A stretch of 64,000 nt of DNA from Brienomyrus brachyistius (Eukaryota > Chordata > Actinopteri > Osteoglossiformes > Mormyridae): assembly GCF_023856365.1 (NCBI RefSeq), contig NW_026042997.1, forward strand, positions 1-64,000, read 5' to 3'. The notes beneath the pieces are model-generated. The model was not told the DNA's origin, did no database searches, and saw only the letters and a program-made list of their open reading frames with translations. The translations under genes and the position numbers were made by a program. Below, in pieces: positions 10,716 to 21,424 of the stretch; the first letter of the stretch is position 1, and each line of letters starts with the position of its first letter.

Positions 10716-11423
10716 ATGTGTATTGGAATAAAGCATAATTGTATTTGCCATGACGTTTTGCTTTTCGCTGTAGTGCTATGGTTGAACGGAAAAACTTACT
10801 TTTGTGTGCATAAGAAAATAAATAGGAGGAACTACGAAACCAAGTAATTCCTTTTACTATGTATACTTTTTCTTTAATGTTAAAAGATAGACAAACTAGT
10901 AATGGGCAAACAGCTCTTCGGCTCTTGAATTAAATTATGCAGGTACTACAGCAAAATGCTCAAAAATACCAAAACACATCAAGAGCTAAATATGCAAAAA
11001 CAATAAATACCTTCCTGTGGAAAAGGGGCAACATAAACCAAATGTAAAGTCACGAAAATCATGAAAATATAAAGTACACTTTACACACTTCATTTCTTTG
11101 AATTGAAATTAATTATATTCATCTACCTTCATACATTAATACAAGACATTATATGATTATAATGTTTGTTATTATCATATAATTTTTATTTAGGTATTAT
11201 GTAGGTGCAGTTAATGTATAGTGTTACCTGATATATACTAATAAGCAGTAATACAATAAAAAGAGAGAAGAATGTCAGCTGTTCTCCAAGAAGTTACTGA
11301 TTTCTTGGATGGCTAGAAGAACATCGATTCAGTTCCCAAAAATCTGTAAGAACAATTTTTGAGGATCTGTATTTTCCATTGTTATTCTCAAAGGGCTGTC
11401 ATCATGACTATTTTGCTTTTCAG

Positions 11424-11774
11424 GTAAAGACTCCAACAGCAGGACTGTGGTACAGCAGCCTGTGTCTGACACATTGCAGCCAGGAGACTCTGTGAGCCTG
11501 CAGTGTACGATAGAGACTGGGAGCTGTGCAGGAGAACACAGTGTTTACTGGTTCAGACATGGATCAGGAGAATCCCTTCCTGGAGTCATTTACAGCCATG
11601 GAAACAGCAGTGATGAGTGTGAGAAGAGCCCTGAGGCTGGATCTCCTACACGGAGCTGCGTCTACAGCCTCCCCAAGGGGAACCTCAGCCTCTCCGATGC
11701 TGGGACTTACTACTGCGCTGTGGCCATGTGTGGGGAGATGCTGTTTGGGAACGGCACATAGCTGGATATAGATG
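11424..11774 (+). CDS. NITR exon 3: second Ig domain with in-frame TAG
   Basis: Phase-1 acceptor (TTTTCAG). The domain contains SLQC, HSVYWFRHGSGES, SDECEKSPE, SCVYSLPKGNLSLSDAGTYYC and MLFGNGT. It has six cysteines, more than a canonical V domain, as in NITR second domains. The codon after FGNGT is TAG at 11759-11761; in the tandem copy 57 bp downstream the same position is CAG (Gln). The donor GATG|GTAACA follows at 11775, and the copied donor GTAGCA at 11832. The stop lies upstream of both donors, so splice choice between them cannot bypass it. Confidence 0.85.
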
Positions 11775-11841
11775 GTAACACCCAGTGTGGGGAGATGCTG
11801 TTTGGGAACGGCACACAGCTGGATATAGATGGTAGCACCCA
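11728..11841 (+). repeat. 57-bp in-frame tandem duplication of J-like end
   Basis: Units 11728-11784 and 11785-11841 differ at only a few positions, including T/C at the stop/Gln codon and A/G in the donor (GTAAC versus GTAGC). Each unit encodes CGEMLFGNGT-x-LDIDG plus the splice donor. 57 bp is 19 codons, so the duplication itself keeps frame. Confidence 0.9.
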
Positions 11842-11962
11842 GTGTGGAGAGTATATCTGCTTCAAAGTTTTATTTAGCTTATTCTGCTATTAAGACATTT
11901 ATTTCTTTTTTTAATGTAATGAATTTTCTAATTTAAGTGCTTAAATTAAATTACACAGATGT

Positions 11963-12155
11963 TAATTTAATAATTATCCATCCATCCATCCATTTTCCAA
12001 ACCGCTTATCCTATTGGGTCGCGGGGGGTCCGGAGCCTAATTTAATAATTATTTCAAATATTAATATCCATCCATCCATCCATTTTCCAAACCGCTTATC
12101 CTATTGGGTCGCGGGGGGTCCGGAGCCTAATTTAATAATTATTTCAAATATTAAT
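11963..12155 (-). repeat. SINE tail, duplicated with 90-bp period
   Basis: The reverse-complement tail of the TGGATGGA SINE ('ccaaaccgcttatcctattg', 'gggggtccggagcc') is present twice at a 90-bp spacing, separated by 'aatttaataattatttcaaa'. It sits in the NITR intron between the second Ig exon and the transmembrane exon. Confidence 0.8.
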
Positions 12156-12319
12156 ATAAATTGTTAAAATGCAAAATACTAGAAGTTCATGTTAAAAATG
12201 GACTATTTACAAAACAACTGCTGTAATGTGTTATCGATTTGATCTTTAACTAATGTAATGTAAGCAAATGGGAAATGTGTCTCTATATCATTATGCTGAA
12301 ATCTATCTCTTTGTTACAG

Positions 12320-12439
12320 GCTTTCAGAAGCTGCTGGATCCTCTTCACTCTGGCTTGCTGATAGTTTTATCTTGCAGCATTATTCTGAACGTTGCTCTCA
12401 TTTGTATAAGATGTAAACTGACCTGTACACACTGTGCAG
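12320..12439 (+). CDS. NITR exon 4: transmembrane segment
   Basis: Acceptor TTGTTACAG, donor GTACGC. It encodes a short stalk (FQKLLDPLHS) and a hydrophobic helix (GLLIVLSCSIILNVALICI) followed by RCKLTCTHCA, a basic, Cys-rich stop-transfer. Phases match the flanking exons. It lies downstream of the TAG, so it is untranslated in the sequence as given. Confidence 0.8.
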
Positions 12440-12926
12440 GTACGCTGCCCGGCTTTATGCACTCAGAAGGACAAAATGTAGATTTTAACAAATTATAGAA
12501 ATATAAAATTGTTTTATGATAGATAACATTTTCATATTAAAACCACTCTTGCAGGTAATACAGTTTTAAAATCCATTATTAAATCTCACCTTATTTATAT
12601 AAACCTTTTTGTACTGTAAGATTTACATTTTTGTATTATATCTTTCATATTTTGCAAAATCTATTGAAATATACATGTTGCAATAAGTTGCATATCAATA
12701 ACTTTTATTACCAAGATCTCCTTTATAGCAATTTTATTATATATGATATATGAGAACAAATGACACGTATCCAAACATGCACACTTAAATTGACAGAAGT
12801 CATTTTTACTTTCATTTTTGAGACAAAAAGGATGTTGATTGCTTGAAAATTCGGAATGTTATCTGACCACGGTATGATACCGTGCGAAATTAAATAATAT
12901 ATTGATGTGTTATATATTTTAAACAG

Positions 12927-12973
12927 ATGAAAAGAACAGTGATATATCAAAAGTGGAATGGTCACGCAAGCAA
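12927..12973 (+). CDS. NITR exon 5: cytoplasmic linker
   Basis: A small exon between AAACAG and GTATGT encodes DEKNSDISKVEWSRKQ, beginning in phase 1 and ending in phase 0. It is too short to identify on its own; the call rests on phase fit between the transmembrane and ITIM exons. Confidence 0.6.
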
Positions 12974-13129
12974 GTATGTAATAAATATTTCAAATTACAA
13001 ATCGTCAGTAAAACAAATGAACCTCAGACTGATTTCCATCCTGGGATCAGCATTTTAAGTGCTATTTGTGAAAATAGGTAATAGCAAACCGATTTGATCC
13101 ATCCAATTCTGCCATCTTTGTCTCCACAG

Positions 13130-13255
13130 TGCCATGACGAGGACACACTGAATTACGCTGCCCTGAACCTTAAGAAGCCAAAACCCAGGAGACAGAAGAA
13201 AGACGGGAATAATGACACTCTGTATTCTGACCTCCGCTACAGAGATTATGAATAA
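13130..13255 (+). CDS. NITR exon 6: ITIM/ITSM-like cytoplasmic tail
   Basis: Acceptor TCTCCACAG. The exon encodes an ITIM, LNYAAL (consensus [ILVS]xYxx[LVI]), then a basic run (KKPKPRRQKK), then TLYSDL, close to an ITSM or second ITIM, then RYRDYE and TAA. The stop overlaps a possible AATAAA polyadenylation signal at 13251-13256. Two spaced tyrosine motifs indicate an inhibitory-type tail in the intact ancestor. Confidence 0.8.
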   Translation, partial: CHDEDTLNYAALNLKKPKPRRQKKDGNNDTLYSDLRYRDYE

Positions 13256-13259
13256 AGAT

Positions 13260-13840
13260 GCTTCTCATTCATGTCAGTCACACAGAGTGTTCAGGGTGTA
13301 GCTTTAATAATGTTCAGAGGAGGGCAGGGGAGCCAGTGCTTCTGAGACTGAATCACGGGATTTTACGGAGTACCGGTGCTGAGTTTGGTGTCAGTGTGTT
13401 TGGGGCGCATTTTTACTGGAAGTGCAAATGTTCAAGCCAGACTGGGGGCTGAGGGAGGGGGAGAGGGGAGCCACAGAGATTATTTCTTCATGGCATGGGG
13501 GGGAATAAGCGGCTTTAATGTTGTGGAAAGGCTGAGTTGCTGCAATCAGTTCTTTGATGTCACACATGCTTACTTGTCTCCCTTGTGTACCATGCTGAAT
13601 GGTTTGGGGCAAACGCACAGGGACTGATCGATTATATTAAACAGATGAAAGAAACTGAATGAAAATTTCAAGTGTTCTTAAATTACGTTTTTCATTTAAT
13701 TGTGTGTTCTGGATGTATTTTTGAGTATATACATGTACCTGTATATGTACCTGTATATATACCTGTGTCGTTAATAACGATGTGGATAATTAAGAAAGAG
13801 GAGTTTTGTTTCTTGCTCCCTGTCTTGTTACTTGGCTCAC
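13260..13840 (+). other. NITR 3' flank; no other gene seen
   Basis: Presumed 3' UTR and flank. Open frames near 13258-13627 have no domain or splice support. Confidence 0.4.
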
Positions 13841-13844
13841 AAAC

Positions 13845-13955
13845 ATACACACACATAGACACACACACAAACATACACAGACACACAAACACACACACAC
13901 ATAGACACACACACACACAAACACACATGCACACATGCACACACACACACTGCTA
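13845..13955. repeat. CA-rich microsatellite
   Basis: An imperfect (CA)n tract with interspersed CATA and CAAA units, about 110 bp. Confidence 0.9.
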
Positions 13956-14179
13956 CGGCTCTGTAAGAACACTACCATGCTCTTTTGTGTGAGTGGGGTG
14001 GGGGGTGTTAAATAAGATGAAAATGACAATGGCTGTACTTTTGTTATGTCAGTTGTGTTTCTATAGTCATTGTATCATATTCCACAAGCTTTTTATTCTA
14101 CAAGATGTACAAGCCAGTCAGTGTATTCAGTGGGGTGTTCAGGAGTCATTAGGTTCTGAAAAATGTCTTGCATTTAAAA

Positions 14180-14335
14180 CATAATGTACTTTTGAATACT
14201 TAAGTATTTTTAGATGCAAATACTCCAGTACTTTAACTGAAGTAAAAAATTAACTGAAAAACTTTGAGTATTATTTGACGAGGAGTATCTATACTTAACT
14301 CAAGTAGTGAAGTTGTGTACTTTGTCCACCTCTGT
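14180..14335 (-). mobile_element. Fish MITE-like 'acttaagta' repeat
   Basis: The sequence 'agtacttttgaatacttaag' through 'gtgtactttgtccacctctg' resembles a very common fish non-autonomous DNA element whose end reads cagaggtggacaaagtac on the other strand. Only one clear terminus is visible, so the borders are approximate. Confidence 0.5.
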
Positions 14336-14339
14336 CCAA

Positions 14340-15255
14340 AAGTGACATACAGCTGTAAGCTGTTTGGGTTTGTTTGTCTGCTGAGTGCTTCTCTGCAGTG
14401 CTGCAGATGTTTCCACTGGTTAGATGCAGCTCAGGAAGACTGACCCACTGACTGCACTGTGCTGGACTCACTTTGCAAAGAGTAAAAACCACACAGACAG
14501 AACAATATCTGCTTCTTGTAAGACCCTGTTTCCTCTCTACCTCACCCAGGTCACGCTTTCAAGTATTCAGCCTAAGTTATTTTATCCAAACAAGCCACCA
14601 TTATTATTCATGCAGCTGGACATTTGACTGGAGCACATGATTGCTACATATCACTACTGTACATGGAACGGAATGTACAGTTTTCACAACAGAACTTTAG
14701 AAAAGCAAAATTCTCATCAGTCCACATCTCTAACCACCACACATCCTAGGGCTCCCATTTATAATGGTACATTTTTGTTTTATTCACATTCTTTTTCATC
14801 ACACAGATAAACACCATCCATTAATCTTACAGCATGTATCCTGGTCAGGGTGATGGGGACGACACCACCTATATCGAGTGTGATTTAAGGCCAAGACCTT
14901 AAAAGGGAGAGTCAAGACTGAGGCTTGTTACAAGAGCAGTGGGGCACAAAACAACAAACAACATCATTATGAATGTAAAATAAATGGATGTATATATAAA
15001 TATAGGGTAATAATAGAAACAAAAAATAAGAATATATTACATACAGAGGAATATTATAGGAATATTAAAATTAACTTATACACAATCCTTAACTTATACA
15101 CAATCCTATTGCATGTAACATTATTGCTCATGTGCCAGATATTAGCCTCCCAAAGGAAGCTGCCACACAGGGCATAATGCACTGGCTCAATGCAACACTG
15201 CACATCAGTGAATAAGGAGGAACAATATTGCAGATCAGCAGCAGATAGAAACTGT
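14340..15255. other. No gene recognised
   Basis: No splice-bounded coding sequence. The 15054-15110 segment contains a short tandem duplication ('aacttatacacaatcctta'). Confidence 0.5.
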
Positions 15256-15259
15256 ATCA

Positions 15260-15520
15260 GAAGACAGTGAACAGGGGAAAAGTTCAATGAGCAGAGTGCA
15301 GATTATAAAGCCTGACTGCTGTGGGGCCCAATGACCTGCGGTACCGTTCTGTCACACGCCGGGTGTCTGAGTCTCTTACTGAAGGAGCTGCCCTTACGGG
15401 CCTCCATAGTCTGCTGGGGGGGTGAGAGGTGTCACATAAAATTGATGACAGCCTTGTTATCAGCCTGCTCTCATCCATCTACTCTACAGTGCCAAGGGAC
15501 GCTCCTCCCTGATGATGAGA
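15260..15520 (-). mobile_element. LINE C-terminal fragment
   Basis: Minus-strand translation (ILCDTSHPPSRLW, then VTERYRRSLGPTAVRLYN) resembles the extreme C-terminus of fish L2-like LINE ORF2, where a 'DPSHP' block precedes a final 'AIRLYN' motif. It is short and degraded, and no other domain is present. Confidence 0.5.
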
Positions 15521-16330
15521 GGAGTCTAAGCATGTGGACATTTGGGATAATGTGAGTTCAGAACTGGATGGTCAGCTGTACGACTTCCAGTCTGTAGGCA
15601 GACTCATCACCTTCAGTTATGATGGCAAACACAGTAGTATCACCTGCAAAATTCAGGATCTTCACTGGAGCAGCAGTGATTTGTGTAGAAATTGAAGAGA
15701 AGAGGGAGAGCACAGAGCCTGGAGGAGCTCAGTGCTGAGGGTCAGCGTGTCTGATGTGTGCTGTAAGCATACAGATGTCCTGCATTTGTGGAACATTTTG
15801 TTTGTGCTGCTGTTTATATGTGTTGTTGACGCTGCAGTCAGTAATTTTCCACTAGCAGTCTCACCTCTGCATTTTACAGGAAGACTGACCGACTGAGAGC
15901 AGGGTGTTTGTGTCTCTCTTCTCAGTGAGCGAAAACCACACAACCATCAGGTCCTCAGCTCAGGCCCACTGCTTCACTAGAAAAACCACAAAGGGTATTT
16001 TTATCTAAAAGTGGGTGAGCAAGTGAGATGTTATTGACAGCATGAATTTGTCTACTAACATTTTAAATTCAAACCTAAAAAGCAGTATGTCCAGGATGTC
16101 AGTAATTACATTTAGTCAGTATGAACAATTTGGGTGCAATAATATAGAATAATGTAGAATTTTGCATAATTCAGTTAATACCAGTAAGATACCGATCATT
16201 AACACTATAAGGTCATGTTGCTGAATCTCATTGTTAAAGTTAAATGAATCTACGCATTTTTATACACACAAGACTGTGCTTAGTTCATCTTTCAGTCAAA
16301 ATCACACAGTGAGGCAAATCTGACCATCTT
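15521..16330. other. No gene recognised
   Basis: The part up to about 15660 may extend the LINE fragment. The rest carries no feature I can support. Confidence 0.4.
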
Positions 16331-16334
16331 AATT

Positions 16335-16450
16335 GTTTTTGCTTGTGTGGAATGGCATCCCATGCAGGCCTGTGCTCTGTGCTTCCTGGGACAGGTCCCA
16401 CCCTCTCCAGACCCCGATGAGAATTAGTAGTCGCTGGATAAAAGATTGAC
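16335..16450 (+). repeat. SINE tail fragment
   Basis: The order 'gtggaatggcatcccatgca', 'cttcctgggacaggtcccac' and 'tcgctggataaaag' resembles the 3' half of fish tRNA-derived SINEs. Degraded. Confidence 0.35.
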
Positions 16451-16984
16451 AAAAGATAAAAATACAAAAGTCATTCTTGCTGTCTAACCTCTGATTACTG
16501 CATGACATTTCTGATTTCTGATAACTGATAAGTAGAAAATATGTTTAGTCTCTTGCTTGGTGGTAAGAAAAAAGGAGAACCACAAAGAGCACAGTCATTT
16601 TCAAGGTTATTTCTCACTGGTCAGTGTGAAAGGCTGCGTCATTAATATAACGCCGGGCTCAGCACAGTGACTGCACCTGCGCTGCACTGTAGAACACAAG
16701 CCAGGCTGCAGACCATCAGCCCTGAAAGTTAAAACAGGACTCGTATGTGTGTCATGTGGTGTTTAATAAAAATTTACAGGACAGAACATAGTGGATTCAG
16801 TTTCCTTTGCTCTTACACTCCCAGTCCAAAGTGTGGCCACGACTGCTGTCAATGCATCTGTCTCTTTTTTCACCTTAATTTTTCACCTGTGTTATTCACC
16901 TTAATATCAAAAGGCTCCAAAGCAGTACAGTAATGCAGAACAAATATTGTAACTAACAAGGAAGTGGGGAGGTAATGGACAGAA

Positions 16985-17885
16985 GTGTTGGTTTTTGGTA
17001 ACTCCACTCCTCTGACCTCCACTGTAATTTTAGGTTCCTTGGAACAATATTGTAAACCAGTCATCACACACCTAGGGGTTAAAGTCGACACCAACCTTAA
17101 GTTTGACACTCAGATAAGGTTAGTTGTCAAGTCAAGCTTTTTACAATTGAGGCAGTTGGCCAAAATAAAGCCAATTCTTTCTAGGCAGCACTTTGAGACA
17201 GTAATCCACTCTTTTGTCACTACTAGTTTGGACCACTGTAACGCCCTCTATGTTGGGGTTAGAGGCTCCACTATTGTTCACCTCCAGAAGGTTCAAAATG
17301 CTGCCGCACATGGAAATATGAGCATGTCTCCCCCATTTTAGCCTCACTCCACTGGCTGCCCGTACATTTTAGGATTCATTTTAAAATTCTGTTATTTGCT
17401 TTTAAAGCCCTCAGTGGTCTTGCTCCATCTGACCTCTGTGAGCTGCTTCACCCTTACACCCCCACCCGCTCTCTCAGGTCAGCTGATCAGCTGTTCCTGA
17501 CGGTTCCTAAGACTCAGCGTGAGCTTAGAGGGGATCGAGCCTTTGCAGTCGCAGCTCCTAAAATGTGGAATGACTTGCCTTTTCACATTAGAGAGGAATC
17601 CCCTCTGTCCGTTTTTAAATCTCTTCTAATCTCTTCTCCTTCACCTTTGACACATTGTGAGATGTTAATTTTAATAGTAAATCTTATTTTAATCTTAGCC
17701 TTTTCTTTATTAATTAATTGATTTTTTTAAATTTTTATTAATGGCCTTTTACTCACATTGAATGTTTTGGTTTTTATTAAATTTCTTTTACTTCGTTTTT
17801 AAGTGTGTGAATGTTTTTATTTATTCCTTTGTGCAGCACTTTGGTCCATAAGGTTGTTTAAAGTGCTTTTCAAATAAAGAGCTGG
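16985..17885 (+). mobile_element. LINE reverse-transcriptase 3' end
   Basis: The translation contains HLGVKVDTNLKFDTQI, LRQLAKIKPILS, TSLDHCNALYVGV and LQKVQNAAA, typical of the thumb and post-RT region of jockey/L2-type LINEs. A deletion near 17310 shifts frame; in another frame the sequence continues with LHWLPVHFRI, LCELLHPYTPTRSLRSA and AFAVAAPKMWNDLPFHI. A 3' UTR ends at 'caaataaagagctggattgg'. It is 5'-truncated and dead. Confidence 0.8.
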
Positions 17886-17889
17886 ATTG

Positions 17890-18361
17890 GATTACATTGG
17901 AAGATGGCTCAACAAATCTCTTTCACAGAATGTAAAATTCGACAGAGGGCGCAAGGTGACATTCTGTCAGGGGCCCAGAATTTTTAGCTACACCTCTGTG
18001 TTACTGTGTTTTTTTTGTTCTAGCCATCAATAACTCTGGAGTTGCTATATCGCCACCTGGTGGTGAAAAGATCAGACAAAAATATGTACACATGTTACCA
18101 ACAGTTTGAAATTGAAGTGCAGAGTTAACAGGTTTAATTAATCGTCCCCACGGATGCCAGTCATGAAATTTGAGAATTGCAAATTAAAACACAGGAAAAA
18201 ATCAGGAACACTACAAGATAAAATATTTAGCAAACACTCAATGTGCATCCAGGGTGACAAGGGACAACTGGAGGATGATATGACAATCTGACAGTGACAT
18301 TCACAGCACTTTATATGTTGCCAAAAACAGAAAAGGGGATTAAAATCAAGAATCAGAAATC
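17890..18361. other. No gene recognised
   Basis: Non-repetitive as far as can be seen. 'gccacctggtggtg' at 18054 is a loose CTCF-like palindrome and is not called. Confidence 0.4.
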
Positions 18362-18662
18362 ATGTATGAGGGTGGGGCTGCTTGGTGGTGCAGTGATTAG
18401 CACTGTTACCTCCCACCACTGGGACTCAGGTTCGAGTCTCCGCCTGGGTCACATGTGTGGGGAGTTTGCATGTTCTCTCTTGCTAAATTGGCCGTAGGAG
18501 TGCATGTGTGTGTGAATGGTGTGTGAATGTGCCTTGCAATGAGCTGCCCCCCCGTCCTGGGTTGTTCCCTGCCTCGTGCACAGATCCTGCCAGGATAGGC
18601 TCTGGACCCCCCGCGACCCAGTAGCATAAGCGGTTTAGACAATGGATGGATGTATGAGGGTG
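18362..18662 (+). repeat. tRNA-derived SINE with 13-bp target duplication
   Basis: The head contains A-box-like 'tggtgcagtg' and B-box 'ggttcgagtct', and the tail is 'aagcggtttagacaatggatgg'. A perfect 13-bp direct repeat, ATGTATGAGGGTG, flanks it at 18362-18374 and 18650-18662, proving retroposition borders. Compared with the copy at 54325 it has an internal deletion after 'gcatgttctctct'. Confidence 0.9.
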
Positions 18663-18679
18663 AGTCACAATGACGACAG

Positions 18680-18890
18680 CTGCTCTGTTGACTTGGTCCC
18701 AGGAGTCGTCAGCGTTGGTCTGCCGGGGCCCCCGTCCTGTCTGTGGAAGCACCCGTCTTGTTGGCTGTTCTCTCTGCCTGGGCCCCCTCTCCTGCTGCCT
18801 CACGTTTGGGTTGAAGTGGCTCCCCAGTGCTTCTGTAAAGCTCTTTGTGTATCTTAGAAAAGGGCTGTATAAATGTAACATTCATTCATT
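18680..18890 (+). repeat. Probable retroelement 3' tail
   Basis: The end 'gaaaagggctgtataaatgt' followed by (ATTC)n is a common fish LINE/SINE tail. The upstream part is unassigned. Confidence 0.4.
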
Positions 18891-19435
18891 TATTCAAGGT
18901 CCCAGCCAGAAGAGTGCAGTACTACACTGTCCCCCACAGCCTGAATCAGCTGGATGTTATAGGATTAAGACACTTCCTGCATTAGGCCATTTACCCTCAG
19001 TGTATTTCCATACCCTGACAGGATGGATGACAATACTATGGCCCTAATTTTCAATACACAGTTTTCACAGGAGTCTCACCCTCATCCACATTCTCTGCAT
19101 TCCTTATCTCATGCTTCTTTGCCACCCGCATCTCCTCTGCCTGCTTTGTCTCATTTTCCCACAATTGAAACACCGTCCAATTTGTCTCTGTTTTAGTTCT
19201 ACCACATTAGTCCCTGAGCAACCAGTCTGATCCCGTTCCTCTAATTTCAGACGCATCTGGCTTATCTGATTGGGACTGAAGCTGCTGTTACTAGGAAAAC
19301 CACATTCGTCCCACTGGGGCAGGTCTGACACCGCGTCCTTCCCATATGTCTCCCATAATTGTTGTACAGAATTTCAGCTGGAGTTCTTTCCCAGAAGCAA
19401 GTAATTTCACTTTAGCACCTGTTCAGTAAAAGTCA
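18891..19435. other. No gene recognised
   Basis: No domain or splice structure seen. Confidence 0.4.
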
Positions 19436-20014
19436 AGTAGGTCTTTAATGTTATTTTTAACTTTACACAGTTGAGTATAGTACAGTTACAAAAGAAACTG
19501 TTTCCCTCGGACCAAGGTGCTACTTAAATTAACAGAAGACTAACACATACCAACCTAGCAACATACTGTATGGTGCATAATGAGCAAAAACTGTGCAAAC
19601 ATTGCAGGACAGTGCAAAAAGAGAGGACAACTGACACCAACGAGCACAAACAGCACAGTAAACCCAGTACTGAGAAGGCGCAGTTTGGTTGTCCAATGAG
19701 GTAGCAATAAAAATAAATAAAAGTAACTGTAAACATGGCGACAATAAGATAAAAAATAGTAGTTAAATAATAAAGTGTGTTAATGAGTGTATGTGTGTGT
19801 GGTATCAGATTAGTCCCTGAGAGTTCAGTAGTCTGACGGCATGGGGGATAAAGCTGTTTGAGTCTGGCTGTAAAGGCCCGAATGCTCCGGGACCTATTTC
19901 CAGAAGGCAGGAGGGTGAAACGATAATGTGAGGGGTGGGTGGGGTCATCCACAATGGTGGTGGCTTTGCGGATGCAGTGTGTGGTGTGAATATCTGTGAT
20001 GGAGGGGAGAGATA
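19436..20014 (-). mobile_element. L2-like LINE, 3' part
   Basis: The minus-strand frame gives SLPSITDIHTTHCIRKATT, DDPTHPSHY, LLPSGNRSRSIRA and PHAVRLLNSQGL, the post-RT C-terminus of an L2-like LINE. A 3' UTR follows to about 19436. It continues on the other side of the LTR at 20843. Confidence 0.8.
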
Positions 20015-20842
20015 TGTTAGGGTTATCTTCTTCTGAAGATGCGCTGGAAACAAACCAGTCTCTGAACACAGAACAACACAGACAGCTGTGATGACGTTTT
20101 ACTTGCTGCAAGGTGTAGGGAATCCACTTGCAGAGTCTCCGCAGTTTCAGCAAAATGATGGTTTATTGAACAGCAAAAATAATACAATGTAATACAGTGT
20201 AGAGACACACCGGGTACTGAAAGGCAGCTCAGATACAAATTGAAGACAGTTCTTCACCCCCCTTTATACCCAAAAAGGCCCTCCCCACCAAGGTGTTGTG
20301 TGTAGGTGTTGTGAGTGAATTTACATATAAAGAGTGACCCCCTGGAGTGTGAGGATCCTGAGACAGGGACGGGACAGGACAGGGTGGAGACTTTTATGAT
20401 CATTGTAATTCAATTCTTATCACCTTATCTTATCCTTATCACCATAGTGGTGCCAACTGGAACCCCCATTCTCTCCCTGGCTTCCCCCATGATCATAAAT
20501 TCCTAACATTGTCTGCATTCAAATGATCAACCAAGAACCTTGGGACATTTTTACCACTTTTCCTTACAAAGGGAAGCCCGGTCCTGACCTCGAGGTGTCA
20601 GCCTCTCAGTCGAACTCAGCCAACTTCGAAAGAGTAACTCCCCTCGCAGTGTCTTTTATTGAGGTACACAAACAGGATATGCAACTGACATTGAACATTG
20701 TTTGTTACCATATATGGGGTGGAAATATTCAAGCGACAGTTCTTGAGACGTGTTATTGCTCAATTAAGATCAAGCTGCGGCAGGGTGTTGTTTCTAAGCG
20801 TCTAGCAAAATGATGATAAAAAAAGTACATATTTCTCTAACA
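20015..20842 (-). mobile_element. Solo retroviral-type LTR inside a LINE
   Basis: The 828-bp block has TGTTAG...CTAACA ends. On the minus strand it has a TATA box (GTATAAAGG) near 20263-20271 and AATAAA at 20162-20167 about 100 bases further on, the U3-R-U5 order of a retroviral LTR. It splits the LINE codons between KIIG and SLPSITD. Flanking sequence gives GATA on both sides (AGATA/CGATA, one mismatch if 5 bp). There is no internal viral sequence, so this is a recombined solo LTR. The virus genus cannot be told. Confidence 0.75.
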
Positions 20843-21345
20843 CGATACTCCCAATGATTTTCTCACCTGTCATCACTATCTGTTGTAGGGACTTGTGATC
20901 TGAGGCGACACAGTTCTCAAAGCAGACCGTGATGCAGCTGCTCAGGGTGCTTTCAACAGTTCCCCAATAGAGTGTGAGAATGGGAGATGGGCTTTTCTGA
21001 GCTTCCGTGGAGAGTAGAGGTGCTGCTGTGCTTTCCTTACTATGGAGCTGATGTTGAAGGACCTGGTGAGATTCTCCGCCAGATGGACAACAAGGAATCT
21101 GGTACTCTCTACGATCTCCACAGATGAGCCATCGATGTGCAGCAGAGAGTGGTCACTCTGTGTTTTGTGTTCTTCTAACGTCAACAACCATCTCTTTGGT
21201 CAACATTCAGAGACAGGTTGTTGGCTCTGCAGCAGTCCGATAGTCATCACACTTCCTCTTTGTATGCTGAGTCACCGTTTTTATTGATGAGACCCACAAC
21301 AGTCTTGTCATCTGCCTGATGTTGATGATGGAATTCGAAATGTGC
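20843..21345 (-). mobile_element. L2-like LINE reverse transcriptase, 5' side
   Basis: Minus-strand translation shows DGSSVEIVESTRFLVVHLA, ENLTRSFNISSIVRKAQQ and LRKAHLP, the RT thumb region of an L2-like LINE; upstream motifs are degraded. It is the same LINE copy as 19436-20014, split by the LTR. Frameshifts and missing catalytic motifs make it inactive. Confidence 0.75.
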
Positions 21346-21424
21346 ATTGCTGCTCAGTTGTGAGTCATCGGAGTTAACAGCAGTGGGCTGAGCATAAAGT
21401 CCTGGGTTCCTGCTACAGCGTCTG

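Larger units (their letters stand above)
8972..13255 (+). pseudogene. Novel immune-type receptor (NITR)-like gene, interrupted
   Basis: The predicted exons are 8972-9005, 9174-9521, 11424-11774 (alternative end 11831), 12320-12439, 12927-12973 and 13130-13255. All have GT/AG borders and matching phases (1,1,1,1,0). In order they encode a signal peptide, a V domain, a second Ig domain, a transmembrane segment and a cytoplasmic tail. Both Ig domains end in the J-like FGNGT motif, and the second carries the extra cysteines seen in teleost NITRs. The tail has an ITIM (LNYAAL) and an ITSM-like TLYSDL, so the intact receptor would be a type I membrane protein inhibiting leukocyte signalling through SH2-domain phosphatases. 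A TAG at 11759-11761 ends the frame straight after the second FGNGT. The product would be a truncated two-Ig-domain protein without membrane anchor, or the gene is a recent pseudogene. Family assignment is firm; functional status is open. Confidence 0.85.

Noticed and set aside
13672..14029. Thr/His- and Cys/Val-rich frames
   Set aside because: They are translations of the CA microsatellite on both strands.
18048..18070. CTCF-like 'gccacctggtggtg'
   Set aside because: Several mismatches to the core and palindromic; below what I would call.
19524..20153. 209-codon minus-strand open frame
   Set aside because: It reads across the border between the solo LTR and the LINE, so it is a chance fusion.
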